The notes under the pieces are model-generated. The model did not search any database. It was not told the origin of the DNA and saw only the letters and a list, made by a program, of their open reading frames with translations. A stretch of 41,201 bases of DNA from Candidatus Saccharimonadota bacterium (lineage in GTDB: Bacteria > Patescibacteriota > Saccharimonadia > Saccharimonadales > Saccharimonadaceae): NCBI GenBank assembly GCA_017437945.1, contig JAFRWP010000013.1:1-41201 (forward strand), given 5' to 3'. Each line of letters opens with the position of its first letter. The first letter of the stretch is position 1. The position numbers were made by a program, and so were the translations under genes. Below are positions 13,647 through 20,941 of this stretch, one piece after another.

Positions 13647-15524
13647 TCAGGATTTCCTAGTTAATGCTTCTCTAAAATACTGAGCTAAGTTTTTGTCTGT
13701 GCAGTAAATATAGCACCCCTTCATGCCACGAGTCATGAGAGTGCGATAAGTATTTTTGATTATCTTGCCGGAAATATCCAAAGCTTCAAATGGATCATTA
13801 TTATATAGTTTTTGGATTCCAAATAGCGACTTGTCGGTCTTAGCGCGTTTAGTAAAATCAGTAACAACTCTATTATCTTCATAACGCAAATCGTCGCCAA
13901 TAATTACGCCCACATAGTCAAACTCCAGGCCTTGGCAAGTATGAATACATCCTGCTTGTTCTACGGAATTCGGATCAATCGCCCAGGTCGCCGTATTTCC
14001 TAGGTTCCAACTCATACCAAAATCATATTCCGGAATGACAATATCTTTAACTTCGTCGTTGTTCTTGCCTTCGCTAATCCAGTTCCAGCAGTAACCAGCT
14101 ACGATACGCGACTTATTGTTTTCTGCGTTTTTCTGTTTTATAGCCGCGCGCATCTCGTTCGGATCATCAAAAACACGGAAATCGTAATCAAAATCCAAGA
14201 AATCGAAGTTGGCCGTTTGGCGGATGTCCAATATATTATCTAGCCAAGCTAAATATCCATCAGAACCGTTACATCTAAATTGACTCTCAAGTTCTACGCG
14301 CTTAACTCTTGCGCCGAGTTGCGACGAAAACTCCTCTATCATGTCCACCGAGCCAACATCTTTCATGGTCACCTTTTGATCTTCGTCGATAAAGAATATT
14401 GAAAAATGCGAAGCGTTAATTATTTCTTTGATTTGGTTTTCACCAAGATTTGAAAACATACCGGATTTTTCATTTAAGCGATGCGCCTCGTCGACAACCA
14501 AACAATCGATATCGTTCGATGGTTTACCAATAAAGCTGCCGGACCCTTGAAATAGATTATCAATATAACTCTTTTTGAAGTTCCCTTTCAATTTGTCGCG
14601 AAATACATTGCGCGGAGCGGCATTTTTCGTAACATAAAAACAAGTTAGGTTTCTCTTGGTTAATTCTACTAGTAAATTAATAGCCAGCACCGATTTGCCG
14701 GTGCCGGGTCCCCCCTCGACAATGAGTACTTGTTTAGAATCATCATCGACGGCATTTTTCGCCAATACAATCGCTTCCTCATATACCACTTTCTGCTCGT
14801 CTATCATTGTAAATTCGCGATTGCCGTTTAGCATTTTAACTAAGGAGTCTTGTAAGCGTTTGGATGGACGAATCTTGCCGTTTTCAATTTCATAAAGAAT
14901 CTCTTTGTCGTCGCCGTAGAAGATATATTTTTTGATAAAGTCGCGTAGTTTTGCAAAATCGTTACTACCAAACATTGGAGCTTGTTTTATATACTCCGCA
15001 TACAACTCGCTATTAATTGGGTCATCTTCCGTAATTCTGTAATTATGTAGGAATGCACATGGATACAGACTAATATCTTTATGGCGTACATCCTCGTTGA
15101 AATCACGAATCAAATTCGCATAGCTCATCGCTTGGTACGAAGGATGCGCAACATCACGAACGGCGCCGCCAGTATATGTGGATACGATGCCGTCTTTATT
15201 CTCTATGGCATTACAAGTTTCCCACTGTTTTAATTCAACTATAACAGCCGAATCCTTCATGTTATGATCTCGACCGGAAAGAATAAAATCTATACGCTTC
15301 GAAGTGGTTGGAATATTAAATTCGATAGCGACGCCTGCGTTATCTGGAATTTCGTCGTCATCAAGAATACTACGCATATATTGCATAGAATTTTGCCAAG
15401 AATTTAGTTGAGATTTAGTGGTGCGACCAAAATACTTTTGGTATTTTTCGTATATTTTATTAACGATTAAATTTAAGTTTACGTCCTCGATAAACGTTCT
15501 TTTTATTCCTTCGTAGACTAACAT
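13647..15524 (-). CDS. PD-(D/E)xK nuclease-like domain fused to DUF2075 helicase (Schlafen group 3-like)
   Basis: A 625-residue protein. Residues 60-105 show a PD-(D/E)xK nuclease core: Glu69 (VAIEF), Asp79 (RIDFIL) and Glu97-Leu-Lys99 (VIVELKQW). From about 240 comes a superfamily 1-type DUF2075 ATPase: Walker A at 271-278 (GGPGTGKS), Walker B/DEAH at 345-348 (VVDEAH), a FIDEDQ motif, QFRCNGSD, and late motifs HTCQGLEFDYVGVIIGDDL and RTLMTRGMKGCYIY. Similar nuclease-helicases occur in defence islands, so antiphage activity is a fair inference. No ribosome binding site stands out. A small TGA-interrupted ORF lies 44 bases upstream on the same strand. Confidence 0.88.
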   Translation of the reverse strand: MLVYEGIKRTFIEDVNLNLIVNKIYEKYQKYFGRTTKSQLNSWQNSMQYMRSILDDDEIPDNAGVAIEFNIPTTSKRIDFILSGRDHNMKDSAVIVELKQWETCNAIENKDGIVSTYTGGAVRDVAHPSYQAMSYANLIRDFNEDVRHKDISLYPCAFLHNYRITEDDPINSELYAEYIKQAPMFGSNDFAKLRDFIKKYIFYGDDKEILYEIENGKIRPSKRLQDSLVKMLNGNREFTMIDEQKVVYEEAIVLAKNAVDDDSKQVLIVEGGPGTGKSVLAINLLVELTKRNLTCFYVTKNAAPRNVFRDKLKGNFKKSYIDNLFQGSGSFIGKPSNDIDCLVVDEAHRLNEKSGMFSNLGENQIKEIINASHFSIFFIDEDQKVTMKDVGSVDMIEEFSSQLGARVKRVELESQFRCNGSDGYLAWLDNILDIRQTANFDFLDFDYDFRVFDDPNEMRAAIKQKNAENNKSRIVAGYCWNWISEGKNNDEVKDIVIPEYDFGMSWNLGNTATWAIDPNSVEQAGCIHTCQGLEFDYVGVIIGDDLRYEDNRVVTDFTKRAKTDKSLFGIQKLYNNDPFEALDISGKIIKNTYRTLMTRGMKGCYIYCTDKNLAQYFREALTRKS

Positions 15525-15568
15525 AATTACAACTTCGTATATTTAGAATAATTGTAACATCGGCAAGT

Positions 15569-15754
15569 CTAGTTGTCCTCCTGTTCTGATAGTCATTTTT
15601 TGAATTCTTTAAATTCTTTTTCGTTATAAATAATCTTCGAATATGTTATTCCTCTGTTTTTCATAGGCATCTCCTGAATATAGAGATCTATAGCCTCAAT
15701 TACTTTATCCCCTAGTCATTTTCTATGTTTTTCATAATCTTGAAGAATGCTCAT
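15569..15754 (-). pseudogene. 61-codon ORF with two in-frame TGA codons (recoded or decayed)
   Basis: Starting at ATG 15754, the frame reads MSILQDYEKHRK, TGA (15716-15718), LGDKVIEAIDLYIQEMPMKN, continuing through YSKIIYNEKEFKEFKK, TGA (15593-15595), LSEQEDN and a TAG stop. Both TGA codons stand before Leu after Lys, where Trp (KWL) or Gly would make a continuous charged helical protein. Elsewhere in the window TGA is a stop and Trp is TGG. Either the gene came from a genome that reads TGA as an amino acid, or it decayed by two G-to-A changes. A possible -10 box (TATTAT) lies upstream. The family is not firmly recognised. Confidence 0.5.
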
Positions 15755-15806
15755 ATGTACCAGAATAAATAATAATATCTATTAATAAAGCATGAATTCA
15801 ATAATT

Positions 15807-15899
15807 CCGGGCGGGACATAAACAATGCGCCGTCGTTTCCTGGCGGAAACCGGGCATTGGGCGAACCCAGCGTAGCTTCTCATCACATCTAGTGCGCCA
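15807..15899. repeat. ~93-bp direct repeat, right copy
   Basis: About 79 of 93 positions equal to 10048-10139, same orientation. The foldable core is kept: CAATGCGCC ... GGCGGAAACC ... GCATTG. Substitutions are mostly transitions outside the pairing segments. The rest of the 500-base gap between 15755 and 16040 has no gene that I can see apart from this repeat. Confidence 0.8.
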
Positions 15900-16040
15900 G
15901 TTCCGAAAAAAATAACGACTTCCCTAGGTAAATAGCACACTCTGCTATTTAATATAGGACAGCGGAGCCATTCCTATTTTAATCCGCCCCGACAAGTCTA
16001 AGGAAGTTTAATAAAATATAAGATGTTATAATCGCATCAT

Positions 16041-16532
16041 ATGCTCATCTTTTCCTACCGTATGATTTCCATAGATTACCTGCTCGCGAACGAGAAGATT
16101 TTTCGCATCGATATTACCGACGACGAGACGGACGACGTCATAACTTGGTTCCGCGACAAGAAATACAAGCATACACTTGAGCCGAAAGATATCAAACACA
16201 TAATAAAAATCATTAAGGACGCACCGGGATTATTCGATATTCCGAAAGAATTAGAGCCAAATGATTTCGATGATTATGGCATGATTTATTATTTTGTTTT
16301 TAGCGACGGCAAGCGCACGAATAGTTTTAGTGGACAAAATATTCTGGATTATGGCCGTTTGCCGCGCAAAAATGCCACGCTCGCCTTACGGACAGCGCGC
16401 GAAATTAAAGAAAAAATTTTGGAGTCGAATCATATTCGCACGATGATTCCGAGCCGGTTACAACATTGGCCAAAATACCGGAAAGAATCGGATTTGATTC
16501 CGGTGTGCGGGTGTCCGAAATTGCCAAAATAG
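16041..16532 (+). CDS. Hypothetical protein, 163 residues
   Basis: Not recognised. A soluble alpha/beta protein with DITDDETDDVITWFRDKKYK near the start, a central VFSDGKRTNSFSGQNIL strand pair and a C-terminal Cys pair (PVCGCPK). The -10 box TATAAT (16027-16032) ends eight bases before the ATG, which is a leaderless arrangement; a second ATG eight codons in lacks a ribosome binding site. A strong terminator follows. It lies just outside the right island repeat. Confidence 0.65.
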   Translation: MLIFSYRMISIDYLLANEKIFRIDITDDETDDVITWFRDKKYKHTLEPKDIKHIIKIIKDAPGLFDIPKELEPNDFDDYGMIYYFVFSDGKRTNSFSGQNILDYGRLPRKNATLALRTAREIKEKILESNHIRTMIPSRLQHWPKYRKESDLIPVCGCPKLPK

Positions 16533-16541
16533 ATAAAAAAT

Positions 16542-16566
16542 GCCCCGCTTTGATGCGGGGCTTTTT
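16542..16566. terminator. Bidirectional intrinsic terminator
   Basis: GCCCCGC-TTTGAT-GCGGGGC stem with five T residues after it and six A residues before it. It ends the gene at 16041-16532 and the minus-strand operon at 16582-17244. Confidence 0.85.
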
Positions 16567-16581
16567 GTGCCTGTGTATAAA

Positions 16582-16644
16582 TCAATCATTGTCGTAGAGA
16601 CGGCGGTGAAGCATGTAGACGATTTCATTGATGGGACTATTCAT
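16582..16644 (-). CDS. 20-residue microprotein candidate
   Basis: A short ORF, MNSPINEIVYMLHRRLYDND, begins 15 bases after the stop of the gene at 16660-17244 and is preceded by AAGGAGGAATTGTT, the best ribosome binding site in this stretch. The same operon terminator follows about 20 bases after its TGA. Such a strong initiation signal in front of only 20 codons suggests either a translated microprotein (one amphipathic helix) or a regulatory leader. No family is known to me. Confidence 0.5.
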   Translation of the reverse strand: MNSPINEIVYMLHRRLYDND

Positions 16645-16659
16645 AACAATTCCTCCTTC

Positions 16660-17244
16660 TCAGATAGTGCAGCAGTGTGCAACCACCAGTTCTTCCTCAA
16701 GAACGATGCAGCGACAGATAGATTCGACGGCCTCCCAGGCCGCCCTGTCGTCGATGTCTTCTGAGGCACCAGTAGCAACGGCGACATAGATAGTCATAAA
16801 CGGAGCTATTTTGCCTTCATTATTCAGACCGCGGCGATAAATCGGGAACGCAATGCCCCCCTTCTCTTTGGTAAAACCAGTGCGGGAAACCATTTTTTCG
16901 GGTAAATTGGCCGAAGAATAATCCAGGTGAGTCTTCGGCTCGATGCCCTCGGTCTGCATCTTTGTTAGGACGATTCTGGCAGACGCAATTTTTTTCATAA
17001 CAACGCTAGCAGCATCGCCATAGATTTTCGCGTCATCATCCAGGATAGTATCTTGGCGCGGCCAGATAGGATAGATGTAATTAACCATCACATCCAGCGT
17101 GTCAACTCCGATCCAGTGCATGGCATCTTCGCATTGCGGCACAAAACTGATACCGACTGCACCCTGCCTGGTGCTCGAAGTGTGGCAGATATGACGAACA
17201 TCTGCCAAAATAAGCTTCACGAGCGTAAACATATTAATGAACAT
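16660..17244 (-). CDS. Hypothetical protein, 194 residues
   Basis: Not recognised. The protein seems soluble, apart from a moderately hydrophobic start (MFINMFTLVKLILADVRHIC), with several Cys residues (RHICHTS, PQCEDAMHW, ICRCIVLEE, VAHCC). The C-terminal half reads IAFPIYRRGLNN, APFMTIYVAVATGA, AAWEAVESICRCIVLEEELV, an alpha/beta pattern. An ATG 14 codons upstream is rejected because CGGAGGGG precedes the ATG at 17244. A near-perfect promoter lies upstream, and a microprotein ORF follows. Confidence 0.65.
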   Translation of the reverse strand: MFINMFTLVKLILADVRHICHTSSTRQGAVGISFVPQCEDAMHWIGVDTLDVMVNYIYPIWPRQDTILDDDAKIYGDAASVVMKKIASARIVLTKMQTEGIEPKTHLDYSSANLPEKMVSRTGFTKEKGGIAFPIYRRGLNNEGKIAPFMTIYVAVATGASEDIDDRAAWEAVESICRCIVLEEELVVAHCCTI

Positions 17245-17276
17245 AGTACCCCTCCGATGTAGTATTTGGTCGTGGG

Positions 17277-17480
17277 TTACAGACACATGTGTATATTATA
17301 GCATAAACGTGTTAGAAAGTCAATAGAGATGCTTGTCCCGCTATCTTCATTGCCATTACAAGCACTTAGTACTTCGTCTATTCGATTTTGAATACGTTCT
17401 TTTGATCGCCAAGGCCAAAAATCCGAAAAATACCAACCAATAATGGCTATTACTTCTATTACTGGAATAATAGGAGAAGT
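17277..17480 (-). pseudogene. Possible gene remnant without start codon
   Basis: On the minus strand a frame of about 67 codons reads like protein (IIPVIEVIAIIGWYFSDFWP, WRSKERIQNRIDEVLSACNG) and ends at TAA 17277-17279, but has no usable start codon or ribosome binding site. It overlaps the promoter of the next gene, so it is probably a leftover or chance frame. Nothing else is seen in this 270-base gap. Confidence 0.25.
17295..17323 (-). promoter_or_regulatory. Near-consensus sigma70 promoter
   Basis: Minus strand: TTGACT (17318-17323), 17-bp spacer, TATAAT (17295-17300). It drives the 194-residue gene and microprotein ORF. Confidence 0.8.
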
Positions 17481-17554
17481 ATCCCTTGTGCTTTTATGGA
17501 CGAGAATTTAAGGCAGTGTATAAAGTTGCCCTATATGGATATAATTGTAAAAAT

Positions 17555-17848
17555 CTATTTAGTTTCCGTGAACTTCTCTACGCGCATACGCAGATGATAT
17601 TTCTCGCGGAGCGCAGCGATCTCGGCCATCATTGGAGTTTTGTGATGAGCGTCGAGCGCAGATTGATCGGTCCAACGATCAATTAGCATGACAGTTTGTG
17701 TGTCGTCCATCGGGAAGAAGTATTCGTAGCGTTCGTTCCCCTCTTCCGCACGGACGCGCCCAACAATACCGCTCGATACCATTTCTTCAGCAAATTTTCT
17801 AGCATTGTCGCCCTCACCAGTATAGTAAATGTTTACAATGAGGCTCAT
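17555..17848 (-). CDS. Antibiotic biosynthesis monooxygenase (ABM) domain protein, putative quinol monooxygenase
   Basis: A 97-residue protein with the ABM ferredoxin-like fold pattern: SLIVNIYYTGEGDNARKFAE, GIVGRVRAEEGNERYEYFFP, TVMLIDRWTDQSALDAHHKT, AEIAALREKYHLRMRVEKF. YgiN-type members act on quinols and partner with flavin reductases, which fits the flavodoxin gene upstream. The ATG at 17848 overlaps the flavodoxin stop (ATGA), so the frame five codons longer is rejected. It is the last gene of a two-gene unit. Confidence 0.85.
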   Translation of the reverse strand: MSLIVNIYYTGEGDNARKFAEEMVSSGIVGRVRAEEGNERYEYFFPMDDTQTVMLIDRWTDQSALDAHHKTPMMAEIAALREKYHLRMRVEKFTETK

Positions 17849-18468
17849 AGGCTGTCGGTCCAAGTCTTGATTTCCGCGTCGGTTGCATCCTGCGAGAAGC
17901 GATGGCCCGGTTGCCAGTTACCGCCAGTAGCTTTAGCTTTGAGATCGGTATCGCTCGATCCAAGACCGGAAGAATGCGAAGTACAGAATGGAATAACGGT
18001 CTTATTGCCGAAATCTACTTTCTCCACAAAAGAATCCACTACCCAAGATGAACCGCCCCACCAAATCGGATAGCCAATAAAGACAGTGTCGTATTCGTCC
18101 CAATTTGGAACAGTAGTGCTTTTGAGCTCGATTGCCTGCAATGATTCGTCGTTGTGTTCGCGCGAAACGCGGGAGTTAGAATTAGTCCAACTCAAATCGT
18201 CTTCCGTGTAAGCTTGAACTGGCTCGATAACGAAAGTATCTGCGCCAACATTGGCCGCGATTTTATTAGCGACATTTTTGGTGTGGTTTTGGGCTGAAAA
18301 ATACACCACGATAGCCTTGCCGTCTTTATTCATAGTTGATTCTCCTTGTTGTTTCGTTGCGCCTTCATTCTTAGTATCGCTGTCTTTATTGAAAATTAAA
18401 AAGACTCCTGCAGCGATAGCGAGGAGCCCAACGACGACTAAGATTATGGCGATAATCTTTTTACTCAT
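17845..18468 (-). CDS. Membrane-anchored flavodoxin
   Basis: A 207-residue protein: one N-terminal transmembrane anchor (residues 4-26), a Lys/Gln/Ser linker to about 48, and a flavodoxin domain starting GKAIVVYFSAQNHTKNVANK (FMN phosphate loop), with YDTVFIGYPIWWGGSSWVVD and TVIPFCTSHSSGLGSS. The FMN domain would lie outside the membrane if the anchor has the usual topology, which is unusual for a flavodoxin. Start is ATG 18468, six bases after a -10 TATAAT; the frame 15 codons longer is rejected. It forms a unit with the ABM protein and is divergent from the YcjY-type hydrolase. Confidence 0.87.
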   Translation of the reverse strand: MSKKIIAIILVVVGLLAIAAGVFLIFNKDSDTKNEGATKQQGESTMNKDGKAIVVYFSAQNHTKNVANKIAANVGADTFVIEPVQAYTEDDLSWTNSNSRVSREHNDESLQAIELKSTTVPNWDEYDTVFIGYPIWWGGSSWVVDSFVEKVDFGNKTVIPFCTSHSSGLGSSDTDLKAKATGGNWQPGHRFSQDATDAEIKTWTDSL

Positions 18469-18473
18469 ATGTG

Positions 18474-18485
18474 TATTATATAATA
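18474..18485. promoter_or_regulatory. Palindromic shared -10 element for divergent genes
   Basis: TATTATATAATA is a perfect 12-bp palindrome holding TATAAT on both strands: minus (18475-18480) for the flavodoxin, leaderless with six bases to its ATG, and plus (18479-18484) for the hydrolase, which has a leader with AAGGAG. The two initiation events exclude each other sterically. Confidence 0.7.
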
Positions 18486-18506
18486 GTAAACAAAAAGGAG
18501 AATAGT

Positions 18507-19541
18507 ATGGCATTAAAACTCGTTGAGGAGTGGGATAAAGTTTTCCCTAAAAGTGACAAAATTGAACATAAAAAAGTAACATTCAAAAACCATTTCGGCA
18601 TCGAGTTGGCGGCCGATATGTATGTTCCGAAAGATGCGAGTGGTAAATTGCCGGCGATTGCGGTTTCTGGACCTTATGGCGCCGTGAAGGAGCAATCTTC
18701 TGGTCTTTATGCGCAAGAAATGGCCGAACGCGGTTTCCTGACAATTGCTTTTGATCCATCCTATACTGGCGAGTCGGGCGGCGAGCCACGCTATGTGACA
18801 AGTTGGGATTTGAATGTAGAAGATTTCCAAGCGGCAGTAGATTTTCTAAGTAATCACGAAGACGTAGATGCAGATAAAATCTCGATTATTGGCGTGTGTG
18901 GATGGGGCGGCGTAGCGCTACAAACCGCTTGCTTAGATACGCGCATTAAAGCCACAATTTGCTCCACTATGTATGATATGACACGCGTTGCGCGCAATGG
19001 CTATTTCGATTCCGAAAACAATGCCGAAGCACGCCAAAAATCTAAAGAAGCCGCCAATGCGCAACGTACGGAAGATTTCAAGAATGGCTCACTAAAGCTA
19101 GCCGGCGGCGTAGTAGATCCATTGCCGGCAGATGCGCCACAATTCTTACAAGATTACCATGCATACTACAAAACCGAACGTGGCTACCATGCGCGTAGTC
19201 TAAACTCAAACGATGGCTGGGCGGTGACGGGTAATATTTCCCTTGCTAATACGACTGCTTTCACGAACTCAAATGAGATTAAAAATGCCGTTATGATAGT
19301 ACATGGCGAAAAGGCACATTCGCGTTATTTAGGCGAAGATGCTTTTGCGGCAATGACTGGTTTTGAATATAAAACGCATAATGCACCTGCGCCATACGAA
19401 GGCAATGCTCCGCTCGGCGAGACGATTGTTGGCAATAAAGAATTATTAATTGTTGAAGGCGCTTCGCATGTGGATCTTTACGATAATTTCGAAAAGATTC
19501 CGTTTGATAAAATCGAGAAGTTTATAAAGGAGAATCTTTAA
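18507..19541 (+). CDS. YcjY-type alpha/beta hydrolase
   Basis: A 344-residue protein close to E. coli YcjY-like hydrolases in order and motif: HFGIELAADMYVP, AVSGPYGAVKEQ, IAFDPSYTGESGG, the elbow IIGVCGWGGVAL, CSTMYDMTRV, VHGEKAHSRYL and VEGASHVDLYD with the catalytic His. As in YcjY, the elbow has Cys131 and Trp where other hydrolases have a Ser (CGWGG), so the nucleophile is uncertain. Start at 18507 is chosen by AAGGAG (18495-18500); the frame from 18471 would begin inside the promoter. The next gene overlaps by one base (TAATG). Confidence 0.88.
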   Translation: MALKLVEEWDKVFPKSDKIEHKKVTFKNHFGIELAADMYVPKDASGKLPAIAVSGPYGAVKEQSSGLYAQEMAERGFLTIAFDPSYTGESGGEPRYVTSWDLNVEDFQAAVDFLSNHEDVDADKISIIGVCGWGGVALQTACLDTRIKATICSTMYDMTRVARNGYFDSENNAEARQKSKEAANAQRTEDFKNGSLKLAGGVVDPLPADAPQFLQDYHAYYKTERGYHARSLNSNDGWAVTGNISLANTTAFTNSNEIKNAVMIVHGEKAHSRYLGEDAFAAMTGFEYKTHNAPAPYEGNAPLGETIVGNKELLIVEGASHVDLYDNFEKIPFDKIEKFIKENL

Positions 19542-19861
19542 TGAAGAAACAAACTGCTGGACGTGACATATTAGGAGATTTAGCACCAAAATTTGCTGAA
19601 TTAAATGATGATGTATTATTTGGTGAGGTCTGGAGCCGCGAAGACAAATTATCCGCGCGCGACCGCTCGCTTGCTACAATTTCCGCACTGTTTTCTGCCG
19701 GATTATATCCACAGCTTGAAGCACATATCCGCATCGGCAAAGAACACGGATTAACTAAAGAAGAGGTCGTTGAAGTTATTACGCAATTAGCGTTTTATTG
19801 CGGCTGGCCAAAAGCTTGGTCGACTTTCCCGATTATTAAGAAAGTTTACGAAGAGGAATAA
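19541..19861 (+). CDS. Carboxymuconolactone decarboxylase family protein
   Basis: A 106-residue CMD/AhpD-like all-helical protein: LAPKFAELNDDVLFGEVWSR, EDKLSARDRSLATISALFSA, LEAHIRIGKEHGLTKEEVVE, QLAFYCGWPKAW. The AhpD CxxC peroxidase pair is absent; only one Cys (FYCGW) remains. The family includes decarboxylases and redox carriers; here, between a YcjY-type hydrolase and a flavodoxin, a redox or quinone-linked role is likely, in line with the same trio found together in many Firmicutes and Proteobacteria (from memory). Confidence 0.9.
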   Translation: MKKQTAGRDILGDLAPKFAELNDDVLFGEVWSREDKLSARDRSLATISALFSAGLYPQLEAHIRIGKEHGLTKEEVVEVITQLAFYCGWPKAWSTFPIIKKVYEEE

Positions 19862-19870
19862 AAATGAGTA

Positions 19871-20389
19871 ATGGAAAAAACTTTAGTTGTCTATTTCTCA
19901 CGCGCAGACGAGAATTATAATGTCGGCACCGTAGAGGTTGGTAATACAGAATTATTGGCAAAAGAAATCATCGCAAAAACTGGTGCCGATGAATTCAAAA
20001 TCGAACCAAAAGACAAATATCCGGCCGTCTACAAAGAAGCTATCGAACGCGCAACCGAAGAGCGCAAGGCGAACGCACGTCCAGAATATATTGGCGACGT
20101 AGATATTTCGAGCTACGATACGATTTTCTTCGGCTATCCAATTTGGTGGGGCGATATGCCAATGATTGTTTATAATTTCGTCGAGAAACATGATTGGAAC
20201 GGCAAAACCGTAATTCCATTTAATACGCACGAGGGTTCTGGCAATGCTGGTACTTACGATATTTTAAAGTCTAAAATGGCTGGCGCGACACTAAAAGGCG
20301 ATGGCTTTAATATGTCTGGCTCCACTGCGCGTACAGATGGCGGCATTAAAAACTTGGATAATTGGCTAAGCGGACTTGGTTTTAATTGA
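19871..20389 (+). CDS. Flavodoxin
   Basis: A 172-residue cytosolic flavodoxin: KTLVVYFSRADENYNVG (FMN phosphate-binding loop), YDTIFFGYPIWWGDMPMIVY, KTVIPFNTHEGSGNAGTYD, and a final helix KNLDNWLSGLG. Unlike the divergent one at 17845-18468 it has no membrane anchor. It follows the CMD gene by nine bases. Another ATG at 19864 is in a different frame. The pair of anchored and free flavodoxins sharing this divergent promoter region suggests electron transfer across two locations (inference). Confidence 0.93.
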   Translation: MEKTLVVYFSRADENYNVGTVEVGNTELLAKEIIAKTGADEFKIEPKDKYPAVYKEAIERATEERKANARPEYIGDVDISSYDTIFFGYPIWWGDMPMIVYNFVEKHDWNGKTVIPFNTHEGSGNAGTYDILKSKMAGATLKGDGFNMSGSTARTDGGIKNLDNWLSGLGFN

Positions 20390-20401
20390 ATAGAAGATAG
20401 C

Positions 20402-20758
20402 ATGCTAGATGCTGAACAAACCGCTGTCCTAGATGCCTACAAACGCGTCCAGCAAGCGATGATCGATAAAGATATTGAAACGCTGAATGAGTTATATCTA
20501 GATGGCGCAACGTTTCGGCATATGTCTGGCAAAGTGCAGACTAAAGACGAGTTCTTCGGTGAAATTGCGGACGGCATATTAAATTACTATAAGTACAAAA
20601 TAGACAATCTGGTGATTGCCGTGAACGGCGAGACAGCTACTTTAACAGCGGACGTAACGCTCGACGCGAAAGTGTACGGCTCGTCTGGTAGTTGGACTCT
20701 ACCCGTAAACGTGAAGTTTAGAAAAATTGCCGATAAATGGTATTTAGGCGATAAATAA
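20402..20758 (+). CDS. NTF2-like (SnoaL/DUF4440) protein
   Basis: A 118-residue cone-shaped NTF2-like fold: AVLDAYKRVQQAMIDKDIET helix, LNELYLDGATFRHMSGKVQT, FFGEIADGILNYYKYKIDNL, and beta strands ending KFRKIADKWYLGDK. Such domains bind or isomerise small hydrophobic ligands. The gene lies 12 bases after the flavodoxin stop without a strong ribosome binding site, so it probably belongs to the redox operon, which ends in a terminator right after it. Confidence 0.85.
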   Translation: MLDAEQTAVLDAYKRVQQAMIDKDIETLNELYLDGATFRHMSGKVQTKDEFFGEIADGILNYYKYKIDNLVIAVNGETATLTADVTLDAKVYGSSGSWTLPVNVKFRKIADKWYLGDK

Positions 20759-20762
20759 AAAT

Positions 20763-20784
20763 AAGCCCTGCGGGGCTTGTTTTT
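20763..20784 (+). terminator. Terminator of the redox operon
   Basis: AAGCCC-TGCG-GGGCTT stem followed by GTTTTT. It lies directly before the convergent tRNA-Lys. Confidence 0.75.
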
Positions 20785-20791
20785 CTTCATA

Positions 20792-20868
20792 TGGTGAGCC
20801 GGGTGGGACTCGAACCCACGACACCAAGCTTAAGAGGCTCGTGCTCTAACCAGCTGAGCTACCGGCCC
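20792..20868 (-). tRNA. tRNA-Lys (CTT)
   Basis: Minus-strand cloverleaf with acceptor GGGCCGG/CCGGCTC, D-arm GCTC...GAGC, anticodon stem CGAGC/GCTTG around the loop CTCTTAA (anticodon CTT), T-arm GTGGG-TTCGAGT-CCCAC, and an encoded CCA (20792-20794). A -10 TATAAT lies upstream at 20882-20887 on the minus strand. Confidence 0.95.
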
Positions 20869-20941
20869 TCACCATTTACGTATTATACCAAAGTTTTAGC
20901 ATTTTTGCAAGAGTTCGACCATGATAAAATGAAAAGTAATC

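Noticed and set aside
18507-19541. Loss of catalytic Ser in the alpha/beta hydrolase as evidence of inactivation
   Set aside because: The CGWGG elbow is also found in YcjY-type proteins as I recall them, so it is a family trait, not damage.
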